Assembly (NCBI RefSeq): GCF_022751215.1
Contig: NZ_JAICDG010000002.1
Span: forward strand, 558,001-622,000
Direction: 5' to 3'
DNA from: Actinomadura terrae
GTDB lineage: Bacteria; Actinomycetota; Actinomycetes; Streptosporangiales; Streptosporangiaceae
DNA length: 64,000 nucleotides
Made by a program: the position numbers and the translations under genes. Positions within the stretch are counted from its first letter, which is position 1; every line of letters begins with the position of its first letter. Of this stretch, positions 36,774-47,270 are shown piece after piece. Under the pieces are notes generated by a model. The model did no database searches and was not told the origin of the DNA. It worked only from the letters and a program-made list of their open reading frames with translations.

Positions 36774-37508
36774 TCAACTCGCTCTGCGACCGGCGGCGTG
36801 GGCCGGGCGGCCCGGTGCGGTGACGTGTCCGGAGGTGTGCCCCGGGGGGCCGGGTCTGCGCGGCTCGGCGCCCCGGACCCCGTTCGTCGCCCGGCCGTCC
36901 ATGGGGCGGCCCTGCTGGGGGACGTGCACCGGGGGCAGCGGTCGGACAAGGCCCATTGCGATGACCTCGTTCGCCAGCCGGGTCCGGCGGTTGGCCCCTT
37001 CGGGGATCCGGAACTTCTGGTAGAGCCGCAGCAGATGCTGCTTGACGGCCGCCTCGGTGACCACCAGTTCGCCCGCGATGTCGCGGGCGGTGGCGGGTGC
37101 CACGAACGCCTCGTCCGAGAGGGCGGGGCGGCAGAGCGCGGTCAGCACGTCGACCTCGCGGCGGGTGAGCTCGGGAGCGACGGCACGCCGCAGCTCGACG
37201 TCCGGGTCGACCTCCTCACGGGGGATGCCCCCCATCCGGCAGCGCGCCGTGCCGAAGCTCACGACGTCGCCGTCCTCCAGGACACGGCGGGCGATGGGCC
37301 GGCCGTTGACTCGTGTTCCGTTGCGGGACAGGCCCATGTCGACCACGTACACATACGGGCCGCGTCGGACGATCTCTGCGTGCAAACGGGACACACTCGG
37401 ATCGTCGAGGCGGATGTCGACTCCTCTCCCTCTCCCGACCGTCGTAACGTCGGGGCGCAGCGGCACCACCAGCCCGCTGTCCTCGATCCGCATGAACGGC
37501 CCCTCCAC
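36774..37508 (-). CDS. FHA-domain protein with LuxR-type HTH
   Basis: This 244-residue protein starts at GTG with SD GGGAGG. Residues about 5-95 form an FHA phosphothreonine-binding domain (TVGRGRGVDIRLDDPSVSRLHAEI, then GLSRNGTRVNGRPI). Residues about 110-175 form a GerE-like HTH (LTRREVDVLTALC, ARDIAGELVVTEAAVKQHLLRLYQKF). The Pro/Gly-rich tail is disordered. FHA plus HTH suggests a transcription regulator whose activity responds to a Ser/Thr kinase; the kinase at 22.3 kb is one candidate, but the link is speculative. It ends with a strong terminator. Confidence 0.88.
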   Translation of the reverse strand: MEGPFMRIEDSGLVVPLRPDVTTVGRGRGVDIRLDDPSVSRLHAEIVRRGPYVYVVDMGLSRNGTRVNGRPIARRVLEDGDVVSFGTARCRMGGIPREEVDPDVELRRAVAPELTRREVDVLTALCRPALSDEAFVAPATARDIAGELVVTEAAVKQHLLRLYQKFRIPEGANRRTRLANEVIAMGLVRPLPPVHVPQQGRPMDGRATNGVRGAEPRRPGPPGHTSGHVTAPGRPAHAAGRRAS

Positions 37509-37780
37509 GGCAGTCCTCCCAGCTAGTTAGCGACCCCTGTCCGACGGGTTACCCGGGCGCGTCACCGTCACACCCTCCTACTGGTGAGTAGCACCGACGG
37601 CACAAGGCATTCAGGGCCCACGGGCACCCCGTGCGCCCCATCCGTTTCCATCGCCGGGCGGCGGTCCGGGACGCGTCCCGCGCCCGGTGAGCTCGGGAGT
37701 TGTCCACAAGCGTGCGGACGGTGTCGTGTCGCGCGCCGAATGGCATTACCGTGAAGGTTCACGAAGGGGGCGGACAGGTC

Positions 37781-38209
37781 ATGAGCACGGAGGTGCACCG
37801 GCGCAGACGGCGGGCGCCGCGCCGCAGGGGGGCCGCGCCGCACTGGCTCGGGCGGTTGCCGTACCTGCTCGTCCTCAGCGGTGTCGCGGGCGGTCTCGCG
37901 CTGTGCGCCGTGGACCACTTCCGCAAGGGGTCGGGGCTGATGGCCGCCGCGCTGCTGCTCGGCGCGCTCGCCCGGCTGCTGCTGCCGGAGTCGCAGCTCG
38001 GGCTGCTGGCCGTCCGCAGCCGCTCGGTCGACTGCTGGACGCTCGTGATCCTCGGTGAGATGGTCGCGTTCGTGGCGTTGAGCATCCCCCCGATGGACAA
38101 GACCGGTCTGGTCCTCGCCGGGGCGTTCGGCGTTCTGATCGCCGCGGCGATGGTGGTGCGTGGCCTGCGGTTGCTGATCTCGGGACGGCGGGAGACCCCA
38201 CCGGGTTGA
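37781..38209 (+). CDS. DUF3017 membrane protein
   Basis: From ATG 37781 (SD GGGGGCGGACAGG) the product has 142 residues: an Arg-rich cytosolic head and four hydrophobic helices (about 27-44, 55-70, 85-104, 110-130), matching DUF3017. In streptomycetes this family also lies between folD and the malate/isocitrate dehydrogenase genes. Function is unknown. Confidence 0.85.
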   Translation: MSTEVHRRRRRAPRRRGAAPHWLGRLPYLLVLSGVAGGLALCAVDHFRKGSGLMAAALLLGALARLLLPESQLGLLAVRSRSVDCWTLVILGEMVAFVALSIPPMDKTGLVLAGAFGVLIAAAMVVRGLRLLISGRRETPPG

Positions 38210-38336
38210 CCCCGTCCGCGCGAGGCGGGAAGCGCCAGGTCCGGGCCAGGTCTCGACCTGGTCACAGCCTCGGCTAGCCTAGCCGGGCGAACCTTACAAG
38301 GACTGCTGGCCGGTGTAGGAAAGGGACAGCAACAGC

Positions 38337-39554
38337 ATGCCCAAGATCAAAGTAGCGGCCCCCGTCGTCGAGCTCGACGGCGACGAAATGACGCGGATCA
38401 TCTGGAAATTCATCAAGGACCAGTTGATCCTGCCTTACCTGGACGTCGACCTGAAGTACTACGACCTGGGGATCGAGTACCGTGACGCCACGGACGACCA
38501 GGTCACCGTTGACGCCGCCAATGCCATCAAGCAGTACGGCGTGGGCGTCAAGTGCGCCACGATCACTCCCGACGAGGCGCGCGTCGAGGAGTTCGGCCTG
38601 AAGAAGATGTGGCGGTCCCCGAACGGGACGATCCGCAACATCCTCGGCGGTGTGATCTTCCGTGAGCCGATCGTCGCGTCCAACATCCCGCGGCTGGTCC
38701 CGGGCTGGACCAAGCCGATCATCATCGGCCGGCACGCGCACGGCGACCAGTACAAGGCCACCGACTTCGTCGTTCCCGGGCCGGGCAAGGTGACGATCAC
38801 CTACACCCCCGAGGACGACTCCGAGCCGATGGAGTTCGAGATCGCGAACTTCCCCGGCGGCGGCGTCGCGATGGGCATGTACAACTACGACGACTCCATC
38901 AGGGACTTCGCCCGGACGAGCATGCGGTACGCGCTCAACCGGGAGATGCCGCTGTACATGTCGACGAAGAACACGATCCTGAAGGCCTACGACGGCCGGT
39001 TCAAGGACCTGTTCCAGGAGATCTTCGAGGCCGAGTTCAAGTCCGAGTTCGAGGCCAAGGGCCTGACCTACGAGCACCGGCTGATCGACGACATGGTCGC
39101 CGCCGCGCTCAAGTGGGAGGGCGGCTTCGTCTGGGCGGCCAAGAACTACGACGGCGACGTCCAGTCCGACACCCTCGCGCAGGGCTTCGGCTCCCTCGGC
39201 CTGATGACGTCCGTGCTGATGACGCCCGACGGCAAGACCGTCGAGGCCGAGGCCGCGCACGGCACGGTGACCCGCCACTACCGGCAGCACCAGCAGGGCA
39301 AGCCGACCTCGACCAACCCGATCGCGTCGATCTTCGCCTGGACGCGGGGCCTGGAGCACCGCGGCAAGCTGGACAACAACTCCCAGCTCATCGGCTTCGC
39401 CAAGGCCCTCGAAGCGGTCTGCGTCGAGACCGTCGAGGCCGGTCAGATGACCAAGGACCTGGCCCTGCTCGTCGGACCCGAGACCCAGTGGCTGACCACG
39501 CAGGAGTTCCTCGAGGCCCTCGACACCAACCTTCAAAAGAAGATCAACGGCTGA
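38337..39554 (+). CDS. icd: NADP-dependent isocitrate dehydrogenase (homodimeric, type II)
   Basis: This 405-residue enzyme has [14 protein letters not shown] at the N-terminus, [21 protein letters not shown] binding isocitrate, [43 protein letters not shown] binding the metal, and [24 protein letters not shown] for NADP. It makes 2-oxoglutarate and NADPH in the TCA cycle. The eukaryote-like type II is usual in many actinobacteria. The gene is followed by a CRISPR remnant and then a terminator. Confidence 0.97.
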   Translation: MPKIKVAAPVVELDGDEMTRIIWKFIKDQLILPYLDVDLKYYDLGIEYRDATDDQVTVDAANAIKQYGVGVKCATITPDEARVEEFGLKKMWRSPNGTIRNILGGVIFREPIVASNIPRLVPGWTKPIIIGRHAHGDQYKATDFVVPGPGKVTITYTPEDDSEPMEFEIANFPGGGVAMGMYNYDDSIRDFARTSMRYALNREMPLYMSTKNTILKAYDGRFKDLFQEIFEAEFKSEFEAKGLTYEHRLIDDMVAAALKWEGGFVWAAKNYDGDVQSDTLAQGFGSLGLMTSVLMTPDGKTVEAEAAHGTVTRHYRQHQQGKPTSTNPIASIFAWTRGLEHRGKLDNNSQLIGFAKALEAVCVETVEAGQMTKDLALLVGPETQWLTTQEFLEALDTNLQKKING

Positions 39555-39583
39555 GAGACGCTTCAACTGTTAGTGTTCGAGTT

Positions 39584-39674
39584 GTGACTCCCCGCACATG
39601 TGGGGGTGGTCCCGACCTTGCCTTGCTGGTTGGGGGCGACACAGAGTGCTCCCCGTGCATGCGGGGGTGAGTGT
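39584..39674 (+). CRISPR. one-spacer type I-E CRISPR remnant between icd and mdh
   Basis: Two copies of an actinobacterial type I-E-like repeat flank exactly 32 nt (39614-39645). Copy one is at 39584-39613 (CTCCCCGCACATGTGGGGG core, one extra A after GTG) and copy two at 39646-39674 (GTGCTCCCCGTGCATGCGGG core). A 29-nt repeat with a 32-nt spacer is the I-E format. The repeats have diverged at several positions and no cas gene is in the window, so this looks like a decayed or stray mini-array. Its position in the icd 3' region may mean it is transcribed with icd. Confidence 0.55.
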
Positions 39675-39675
39675 T

Positions 39676-39716
39676 CGCGAAGGCCGTCCCGGGTTCGTCC
39701 TGGGGCGGCTTTCGCG
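39676..39716 (+). terminator. intrinsic terminator after icd
   Basis: A 15-bp stem (39676-39690 with 39702-39716, two G-T-type mismatches) with an 11-nt loop is followed by CGTTTTC. It lies right after the CRISPR remnant. Confidence 0.75.
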
Positions 39717-39771
39717 CGTTTTCAGACCCGTCCGGGCACCTGGCCGTCGGCCGGGACGGGCCGCGCGATAG

Positions 39772-40890
<1,119 letters not shown>

Positions 40891-40906
40891 CCCCGGTTCT
40901 TCTTTT

Positions 40907-40938
40907 CGAGCCCCGGACCCGGGAGGGTTCGGGGCTCG
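40907..40938 (+). terminator. terminator of mdh
   Basis: CGAGCCCCG (40907-40915) and CGGGGCTCG (40930-40938) form a perfect 9-bp stem just after the stop of mdh. The loop is 14 nt and there is no clear T-run. Confidence 0.6.
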
Positions 40939-41139
40939 ACCGCGTCCAGCCCCCATCGGCCTTTTCGGTTGTCGTCGACCCGCGTTGACCAGCCAATTCC
41001 CTCCCGTGTCGAAAATTTCGCCGATTCGGCCCCGTTCTTTCTCGACCTCAGAGCAGTAGGCTCAAGTTCGGGTAGATCATCGTTTGCGGCCACTCCACTG
41101 TCATCGCTTATGAACACCTGATGAGAGTGGGGTATTTCA

Positions 41140-42609
41140 ATGTCCGGTCAACAGAACGGCGGCGAGCGGGGATTCGACCAGGCACCGCCGGAGGACGGCG
41201 GCGTCCGAGGACGGCGCTACGTCATCCGCGGCGGAGCGGTGATGTCGATGGACCCGGGGGTGGGCGACTTCGAGGTCGGCGACGTCCTGGTGGAGGGCAA
41301 GAGGATCGTCGCGGTCGGCCGAAACGTCGACGCCACCGGCGCTAGTGTGATCGACGCGCGCGGCCGCATCGTCATGCCGGGGTTCGTCGACACGCACCAC
41401 CATTTGTTCGAGACGGCGGAGCGCGCGTTTCTCGCCAACGCGCTGCTGCTGGACGACCGGTCTGGTTCACCGAGCGCGAATCCGAACTACGTCGACCACA
41501 TTCTCGGCAAGTTCCGGCCCGGCTACCGGCCCCAGGACGTGTACATCAACGACCTTTTCGCGCGGTTGTCGCAGCTCGACGCGGGTGTCACCACCGTCCT
41601 CGACGTGTCGCAGATCCATCACACGCCGGAGCACAGCGACGCCGCGGTCCGGGCGTTCGTCGACGCCGGGGCACGGACTGCGTTCGGCTATTTCGAGGGC
41701 GTCGACGGCGCCGGATACCGGTATCCGGAGGACGCCCGCCGCATCAGGAGCCGCTGGTTCTCCTCCGACGACCAGCTGGTCAGCATGGTGATGGGCGGCG
41801 AGGTCTACCTCGGCGCGGAGGCGTACCGGGCGTCCTGGAGGCTCGCCCGCGAACTGGGAATCAGAATCGCGGCGCATTCGGTCGGCGCGTTCGGGATGCG
41901 GCCGATCTTCGACGCCCTCGCCGATGGAACCGCCGGGGTCGAGGTCGGGCCCGACAATCTCTTCTTCCACATGACCGGGATGACCGATGAGATCTGGAAG
42001 AGCTTCCGGGAGGCCGGAGCCCAGGTCTCGATCGCCTTTCCGATCGAGATGGTCATGCGAATCGGCACCCCGCCGATCCTCGAGATGCAGGAGTTCGGCA
42101 TGGAGCCCTCGCTGAGCTCCGATGTCGAGACGACGATGGCCGCGGATCCGTTCACGCTGATGCGTTCGGCGATGACCATGCAGCGCATGCTCGTCAACCA
42201 GGCGGTCCTCGATCAGGGTTCCCCGGTGCCGCCGAACAACTGGCCGACGCCTGTGGAGGGCACTCCGGAGCTCCTCACCGTACGCGACGTGCTGCGGTTC
42301 GCGACCGTGAACGGCGCCGAGCACCTGGGGCTCGCCGCGAAGACGGGCACGCTGACGCCCGGCAAGGAGGCCGACATCGTCCTGCTCGACGCCACCGCGC
42401 TCAACGTGGCGCCGCTCAACAACGTGCCGGGCGCGGTCGTCACGCTGATGGACCGCTCGAACGTGGAAACCGTGATCGTCGCGGGCAAGGTCCGCAAGTG
42501 GCGGGGACGGCTGCTCGACGCGGACCTCGACCGGCTGCGGCGTGAGCTTGAGGCGTCGCGGGACCACCTCTTCGAGGCGGCGGGCGTCCGCCGGGACCTG
42601 TTCGGATAG
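41140..42609 (+). CDS. amidohydrolase (ATZ/TRZ-like deaminase/chlorohydrolase group)
   Basis: This 489-residue metal-dependent hydrolase has GFVDTHHHLFETAERAF (metal-binding HxH, residues 86-88), a third His in RIAAHSVGAFG and the metal Asp in SLSSDVETTMA. The C-terminal composite beta sheet reads LTPGKEADIVLLDA. This subgroup deaminates or dechlorinates ring compounds such as guanine-like bases or triazines; the substrate is unknown. It is monocistronic: terminators lie on both sides. The 40-residue hydrophilic head before the first strand is atypical. Confidence 0.88.
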   Translation: MSGQQNGGERGFDQAPPEDGGVRGRRYVIRGGAVMSMDPGVGDFEVGDVLVEGKRIVAVGRNVDATGASVIDARGRIVMPGFVDTHHHLFETAERAFLANALLLDDRSGSPSANPNYVDHILGKFRPGYRPQDVYINDLFARLSQLDAGVTTVLDVSQIHHTPEHSDAAVRAFVDAGARTAFGYFEGVDGAGYRYPEDARRIRSRWFSSDDQLVSMVMGGEVYLGAEAYRASWRLARELGIRIAAHSVGAFGMRPIFDALADGTAGVEVGPDNLFFHMTGMTDEIWKSFREAGAQVSIAFPIEMVMRIGTPPILEMQEFGMEPSLSSDVETTMAADPFTLMRSAMTMQRMLVNQAVLDQGSPVPPNNWPTPVEGTPELLTVRDVLRFATVNGAEHLGLAAKTGTLTPGKEADIVLLDATALNVAPLNNVPGAVVTLMDRSNVETVIVAGKVRKWRGRLLDADLDRLRRELEASRDHLFEAAGVRRDLFG

Positions 42610-42677
42610 CGCTCAGCGCAGCCCGGAGGAGGCCGACGCCGTCCGCGGGCTCGACCCCTTCCGGCGCAGCGCGCACC

Positions 42678-42718
42678 TGAGCCCCGGGCGTGGATGTCCC
42701 TTGTCCGCCCGGGGCTCA
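42678..42718 (+). terminator. stem-loop after the amidohydrolase gene
   Basis: TGAGCCCCGGGCG (42678-42690) pairs perfectly with CGCCCGGGGCTCA (42706-42718) across a 15-nt loop. Confidence 0.7.
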
Positions 42719-42801
42719 CGCATGTGGAAAACTCAGTCAAGATGCCGGTATCGGCCGCTATGGTGTGATCCGCTCTTATCGGTGATCGTGGAGGCGGCGG
42801 G

Positions 42802-44571
42802 GTGGCAGAACAGGCATTCCAGGTCGATCTGCGCGGAGTGGTGGATCTGCTGAGCCGCCATCTCTACGCGAGTCCCCGGGTGTACTTGCGGGAGCTGCTC
42901 CAGAACGCGGTGGACGCGATCACCGCGCGGGGCGACGGCGACGGCCGGGTCGTGATCGAGACCGGCGGCGGGACGCTGCGGGTGCACGACGACGGGATCG
43001 GGCTGACCGAGGCCGAGGTCCACACGCTGCTGGCCACGATCGGCCGCTCGTCCAAGCGCGACGAGCTGGGGTTCGCGCGGCACGACTTCCTCGGCCAGTT
43101 CGGGATCGGGCTGCTGTCGGCGTTCCTCGTCGCGGACGAGATCGAGGTCGTCACGCGGTCGGCGCGGGGCGGCCCGGCGGTCCGCTGGACGGGCCTGTCC
43201 GGCGGAAGCTACCGGGTCGAGCCCGCCGAGCGCGACGAGCCCGGGACCACGGTGACGTTGCGTGCCCGGCAGGGGTCGGCGGAACTGCTGAGCCCGCAGG
43301 TCGTGGCCGAACTGGCGCGCTCCTACGGGTCGCTGCTGCCGGTCGAGCTGGTGGTGGACGGTGTCCGCGTCACCGGCGCGGGCCCCGCGTGGCAGGCCGC
43401 GCAGCGGGACCCGGCGAGTCGGCGCCGCGCGCTGGAGCAGTACTGCGAGGAGCTGTACGGGTTCACGCCGTTCGACGTGGTCGACCTCGACGTCCCGGAG
43501 GCGGGGCTCACCGGCGTCGCGTTCGTCCTGCCGCATCCGGTCGCGCCGACCGCGCGCGCCGCGCACCGCGTCTACCTGAAGCGGATGCTGCTGGCGGAGG
43601 GCGTGGAGGGGCTGCTGCCCGAGTGGGCGTTCTTCGCGCGCTGCGTCGTGGACGCGGGGGAGCTGCGCCCGACCGCGAGCCGCGAGGCCCTCTACGAGGA
43701 CGAGCTGCTCGACTCGGTGCGGGCGGGCCTCGGCGACGCGCTGCGCCAGTGGCTGGTGCGGCTCGCCGAGACCGATCCGCCGAGGCTGCGCGGGTTCCTG
43801 CGGCTGCACCAGCTCGGCGTGAAGGCGATGGCGCTGCACGACGACGACATGCTGCGGATCGTGGACCGCTGGCTCGACTACGAGACGTCCGCCGGGCCGA
43901 TGACGCTGGCGGAGTTCCGGCGGCGGCACCCCGAGGGCCGGTTCACGCCGAGCGTGGACGAGTTCCGGCGGCTGTCGGCGGTCGCGGCGGCGCAGGGCGT
44001 CGGGCTGGTCAACGGCGGCTACGTCCACGACACCGAGATCATCGAGCGGCTGCCGGACATCGACCCCGACATCCGCCTCACCCGCCTCGACACCGCCGAG
44101 CTGACCACCACGTTCGGGGTGCTCGACCCGGCCGCGGAGCTGGCGCTGCGCCCGTTCATGGCGGCGGCGCAGCGGGCGGTGGAGCGGCTCGGCTGCGAGG
44201 TCGTGCTGCGCGACTTCGACCCGGCCTCGCTGCCCACGCTGTATCTGACCAGCCGCGACGCGCAGTTCCAGGAGGAGCTGTCGCGGGCGCGGGACGAGGC
44301 GGGCGAGCTGTGGGCCGACGTGCTCGGCGCGGTCGGCGCGACGGCCGCGCCGGAGCGTCCGAGGCTCGTCCTCAACCACCGCAACCCGCTGACCAGGCGG
44401 GTGACGGCGCTCGCCGAGGACGGCCTGATCGAACTGGCCGTGCAGGGCCTCTACGGGCAGGCGCTGCTGCTCGGCCACCATCCGCTGCGGCCCGCCGACA
44501 CGGCGGTGCTGAACCGATCCTTCATCGGCCTGCTGGAGTGGGCCGTCCACGCCCCGGAGGCCCCCCAATGA
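42802..44571 (+). CDS. HSP90-family GHKL ATPase (HtpG-like)
   Basis: This 589-residue protein starts at GTG after GGAGGCGG. The N-terminal Bergerat ATP site has LYASPRVYLRELLQNAVDAI, DDGIGLTEAEV and LGQFGIGLLSAFLVAD; the middle domain retains the ATPase Arg region TASREALYED. Overall order fits HSP90, but it is shorter than HtpG and the lid and middle domain are diverged (DDGIGL for DNGIGM), so it is not the housekeeping HtpG. It overlaps the following TPR gene (ATGA), implying joint production of a chaperone and a TPR partner. The client is unknown. Confidence 0.85.
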   Translation: MAEQAFQVDLRGVVDLLSRHLYASPRVYLRELLQNAVDAITARGDGDGRVVIETGGGTLRVHDDGIGLTEAEVHTLLATIGRSSKRDELGFARHDFLGQFGIGLLSAFLVADEIEVVTRSARGGPAVRWTGLSGGSYRVEPAERDEPGTTVTLRARQGSAELLSPQVVAELARSYGSLLPVELVVDGVRVTGAGPAWQAAQRDPASRRRALEQYCEELYGFTPFDVVDLDVPEAGLTGVAFVLPHPVAPTARAAHRVYLKRMLLAEGVEGLLPEWAFFARCVVDAGELRPTASREALYEDELLDSVRAGLGDALRQWLVRLAETDPPRLRGFLRLHQLGVKAMALHDDDMLRIVDRWLDYETSAGPMTLAEFRRRHPEGRFTPSVDEFRRLSAVAAAQGVGLVNGGYVHDTEIIERLPDIDPDIRLTRLDTAELTTTFGVLDPAAELALRPFMAAAQRAVERLGCEVVLRDFDPASLPTLYLTSRDAQFQEELSRARDEAGELWADVLGAVGATAAPERPRLVLNHRNPLTRRVTALAEDGLIELAVQGLYGQALLLGHHPLRPADTAVLNRSFIGLLEWAVHAPEAPQ

Positions 44572-47267
44572 GCATCGACGAGGTCTACGCGTTGATGACG
44601 CGGTCCGAAGAGCTGCCCTACGGGGAGGCGCGGACCGTCCTGGTGGAGGACGCGCTGCGCCGCGCCGAGGCGGCGGACGACGACGTGCTGGCGTTCCAGG
44701 TGCGGATCCGGCTGACCAACGCCTACCGCTACGGCGGCGAGCCCGCGAAGGCGTTCGCGACGTTCAGCCGGACGCTCGCCGACCACGACCGCGACCCGTC
44801 CCGCTTCGACGAGCTGCGCGGGCTGCTGTGGCAGATGAAGGGGATCGTGAACTCGCTCACCGAGTTCCCCGAGGTCCCCCTCGACCGGACGTACGCGGTC
44901 CTGGACGACATGGAGCGGCGCTACAAGACGGCCGGATACAGCCTCCAGGCCGTCTACCACTACCGGAACCTGGTGGCGCGGCACGTCGGCGACCCCGCCG
45001 CCGAGGACTGGTACGAGCGCTGGCGGGGCGCGGCGCGCGACGACCTGTCGGACTGCGCGGGCTGCGACCCGTCCGGGATGGTGAACCACCTCGTCCGGTA
45101 CGGGCGGCACGAGGAGGCGTTCGCGGTCGCCGCGCCGGTGCTGGACGCGGAGCTGACCTGCAACGAGCAGCCGCAGGGCATCCAGACCGCGATGCTGCCG
45201 GTCTACCTGCGGACGGGCCGGATCGAGGAGGCGCGCGACGCGCACCGCCGCGCCTACCGGGCGCACCGGCCGCAGCTCGCCGACCTCAGCGACATCGCCG
45301 AGCACGTGGCGTTCTGCGCGACCACCGGGAACGAGGCGCGCGCCCTGGAGATCGTCGCGCGGCACCTGGGCTGGCTCGACCGGGCGCCGAGCCCGTACGC
45401 GGAGATGCGGTTCGCGGCGGCGGCCGCGCTGGCGCTGCGCCGGATCCTGGACGCGGGGCACACCGACATGACGATCCGGCGCCTCGCGTCGGGCGACCGT
45501 CCGGCGGCCGACGTCCCGCTCCGCGACCTGCACGTGGAGCTGACCGCCCGCGCGACCGACCTCGCGGCGCGGTTCGACGCCCGCAACGGCACGTCCTGCC
45601 AGGGCGAGCAGGTGCGGGAGGTGCTGGAGGCGGAGCCGCTGGTCGACTTCCTGCCGCTGGGCGAGCACCACCGCCGCAGGCCCGCCGCGCCGCCGGTACC
45701 GGACGCCCCGCACGACGACCTCGCCGCCATCGACGATCTCGACGCGCTGCTGGACGAGGCCGAGCGCTCCCGCCGCGCGGGCGACCTGCCCCGCGCGATC
45801 GCGGCCTGGGAGCGGTTCGACGCCGTCGCGGTGGACCCCGCGCCCGGTCAGCGCGGCCGTCGCGTGAACGGACGCGCCATGGAACTGGCCGCGGACGGCG
45901 ACCTCAAGGCCGCGATCGAGCACTGGCACCAGGCGATCGAGCTGTACGGCGAGGCGGGCGACGACGTCCGCCGCGCGCTGGCGCTCAGCCGCGTCGGCGC
46001 GGCGCGCATCCAGGAGGGTGACGAGGCCGGGCTGGACGACCTGGTCGCCGCCGCCGACCACCTCGCCGGGAGGCCCGGGGACGAGAGCGGCGGCCTCGAA
46101 TCGGCCGCGGCGCTGATCCGGCTCGCGGGCGGCTGCCTGGAGCTCGAACGTCCCGCCGAGGCCATCGCGGCCCTGGACCGCATCGAGATCACGGCCGAGG
46201 GCGGGACGGCGGCGGAGGCGCGCGCCGAGACCGCCCTGCTGCGCGGCGGCGCGCTCGCGATGACCGGCGACCTCGACGCCGCGCTCCCCACCCTGCGCGG
46301 CGGCATCGAGACCGCCCGCACGCTGGGCGACACCGACATGCTGCCGCGCCTGACGCTGACCTACCTGCGGGCGCGGGCCCATCTGGCGCGCGTCCTGGCG
46401 GGCGAGGGGCAGGAGCCCGCGCCCCCCGGCGAGGAGGAGTTCGCGCTGCTCGGCGAGGCGCTCGAACGGCTGCCCGCCGCGTCCACGCTGGCCACGCCCC
46501 TGCACACCGAGCGCGGCCTGGCGCTGATGGAGGCGGGCCGTCCCGCCGACTCCGTCGCCGACCTCGCCGAGGCCGTCGCGGGCTGGACGGCGATGGGCGC
46601 GCACGAGCAGGCCGTCCGGCTGCGGGTGGACCTCGCCGCCGGGTACCTCGCGGCGGGCCGCCACCTGGAGGCGGCGGAGGTCGCGGAGGAGGCCCTTCCC
46701 GAACTCGGCGGCCTCGACGAGCGGCGCTGCCGCCTGATCCTCGGGCACGCGCAGAAGGAGATGCTGGAGGCGGAGGGCGCGGCGACGTTCCTGTCGCTGG
46801 CCGAGGACGCCGCGAAGGAGGAGGACCACGGCACGGCGGCGCACTTCCTCGCGGAGTCCGCCGAGATCCTCACCGCGCTCGACCGGGACGCGCTCGCCGC
46901 CGAGCGGTTCGCGCGGGCCGCCGAGGCGTCCGGCGCGGCGGGCGACCCCTACGGCCTCGTGCGGGGCCGCCGCCGCGCCGCGATGTGCCTGCTGTGGAGC
47001 GGGCAGTCGGAGGAGGCCGCCGCCGCGATCGAGTCGGCCCGCGACGCGCTGCCCGGCCTGCCCGCCGACAACGAGCCCGCCCGGATCTGGGAGACGGCGC
47101 TCGTCGCCTTCGACCAGGCCCGCATCCTCGCCCAGAGCGGCCGGCTCGCGGAGGCGGAGTCGCACGCGTCCGCCGCCGCCGACGGCTTCACGACCCTCGG
47201 CGAGACGGACGCGGCCCAGTCCGCGACCCAGCTGCTCGCCGACCTCAAATCCGCCCGTCCTGACTAA
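44568..47267 (+). CDS. large tetratricopeptide-repeat protein coupled to HSP90-like ATPase
   Basis: The ATG overlaps the HSP90-like stop codon. The 899-residue protein is almost entirely helical, with TPR-like pairs such as AFQVRIRLTNAYRYGGEPAK, LPRAIAAWERF, DLKAAIEHWHQAIELYGEAGD, RPADSVADLAEAVAGW and RHLEAAEVAEEALPELGG. A less repetitive segment (about 370-400) divides two repeat arrays. There is no signal peptide or membrane helix, so it is cytosolic. In eukaryotes TPR proteins are HSP90 co-chaperones; the fused operon suggests an analogous role, which is inference. Confidence 0.8.
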   Translation: MSIDEVYALMTRSEELPYGEARTVLVEDALRRAEAADDDVLAFQVRIRLTNAYRYGGEPAKAFATFSRTLADHDRDPSRFDELRGLLWQMKGIVNSLTEFPEVPLDRTYAVLDDMERRYKTAGYSLQAVYHYRNLVARHVGDPAAEDWYERWRGAARDDLSDCAGCDPSGMVNHLVRYGRHEEAFAVAAPVLDAELTCNEQPQGIQTAMLPVYLRTGRIEEARDAHRRAYRAHRPQLADLSDIAEHVAFCATTGNEARALEIVARHLGWLDRAPSPYAEMRFAAAAALALRRILDAGHTDMTIRRLASGDRPAADVPLRDLHVELTARATDLAARFDARNGTSCQGEQVREVLEAEPLVDFLPLGEHHRRRPAAPPVPDAPHDDLAAIDDLDALLDEAERSRRAGDLPRAIAAWERFDAVAVDPAPGQRGRRVNGRAMELAADGDLKAAIEHWHQAIELYGEAGDDVRRALALSRVGAARIQEGDEAGLDDLVAAADHLAGRPGDESGGLESAAALIRLAGGCLELERPAEAIAALDRIEITAEGGTAAEARAETALLRGGALAMTGDLDAALPTLRGGIETARTLGDTDMLPRLTLTYLRARAHLARVLAGEGQEPAPPGEEEFALLGEALERLPAASTLATPLHTERGLALMEAGRPADSVADLAEAVAGWTAMGAHEQAVRLRVDLAAGYLAAGRHLEAAEVAEEALPELGGLDERRCRLILGHAQKEMLEAEGAATFLSLAEDAAKEEDHGTAAHFLAESAEILTALDRDALAAERFARAAEASGAAGDPYGLVRGRRRAAMCLLWSGQSEEAAAAIESARDALPGLPADNEPARIWETALVAFDQARILAQSGRLAEAESHASAAADGFTTLGETDAAQSATQLLADLKSARPD

Positions 47268-47270
47268 GTT

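Noticed and set aside
35896..36777. Minus-strand frame covering the folD end and the repeat array
   Set aside because: It runs through intergenic repeats and antisense of folD, has no SD and no recognisable domain.
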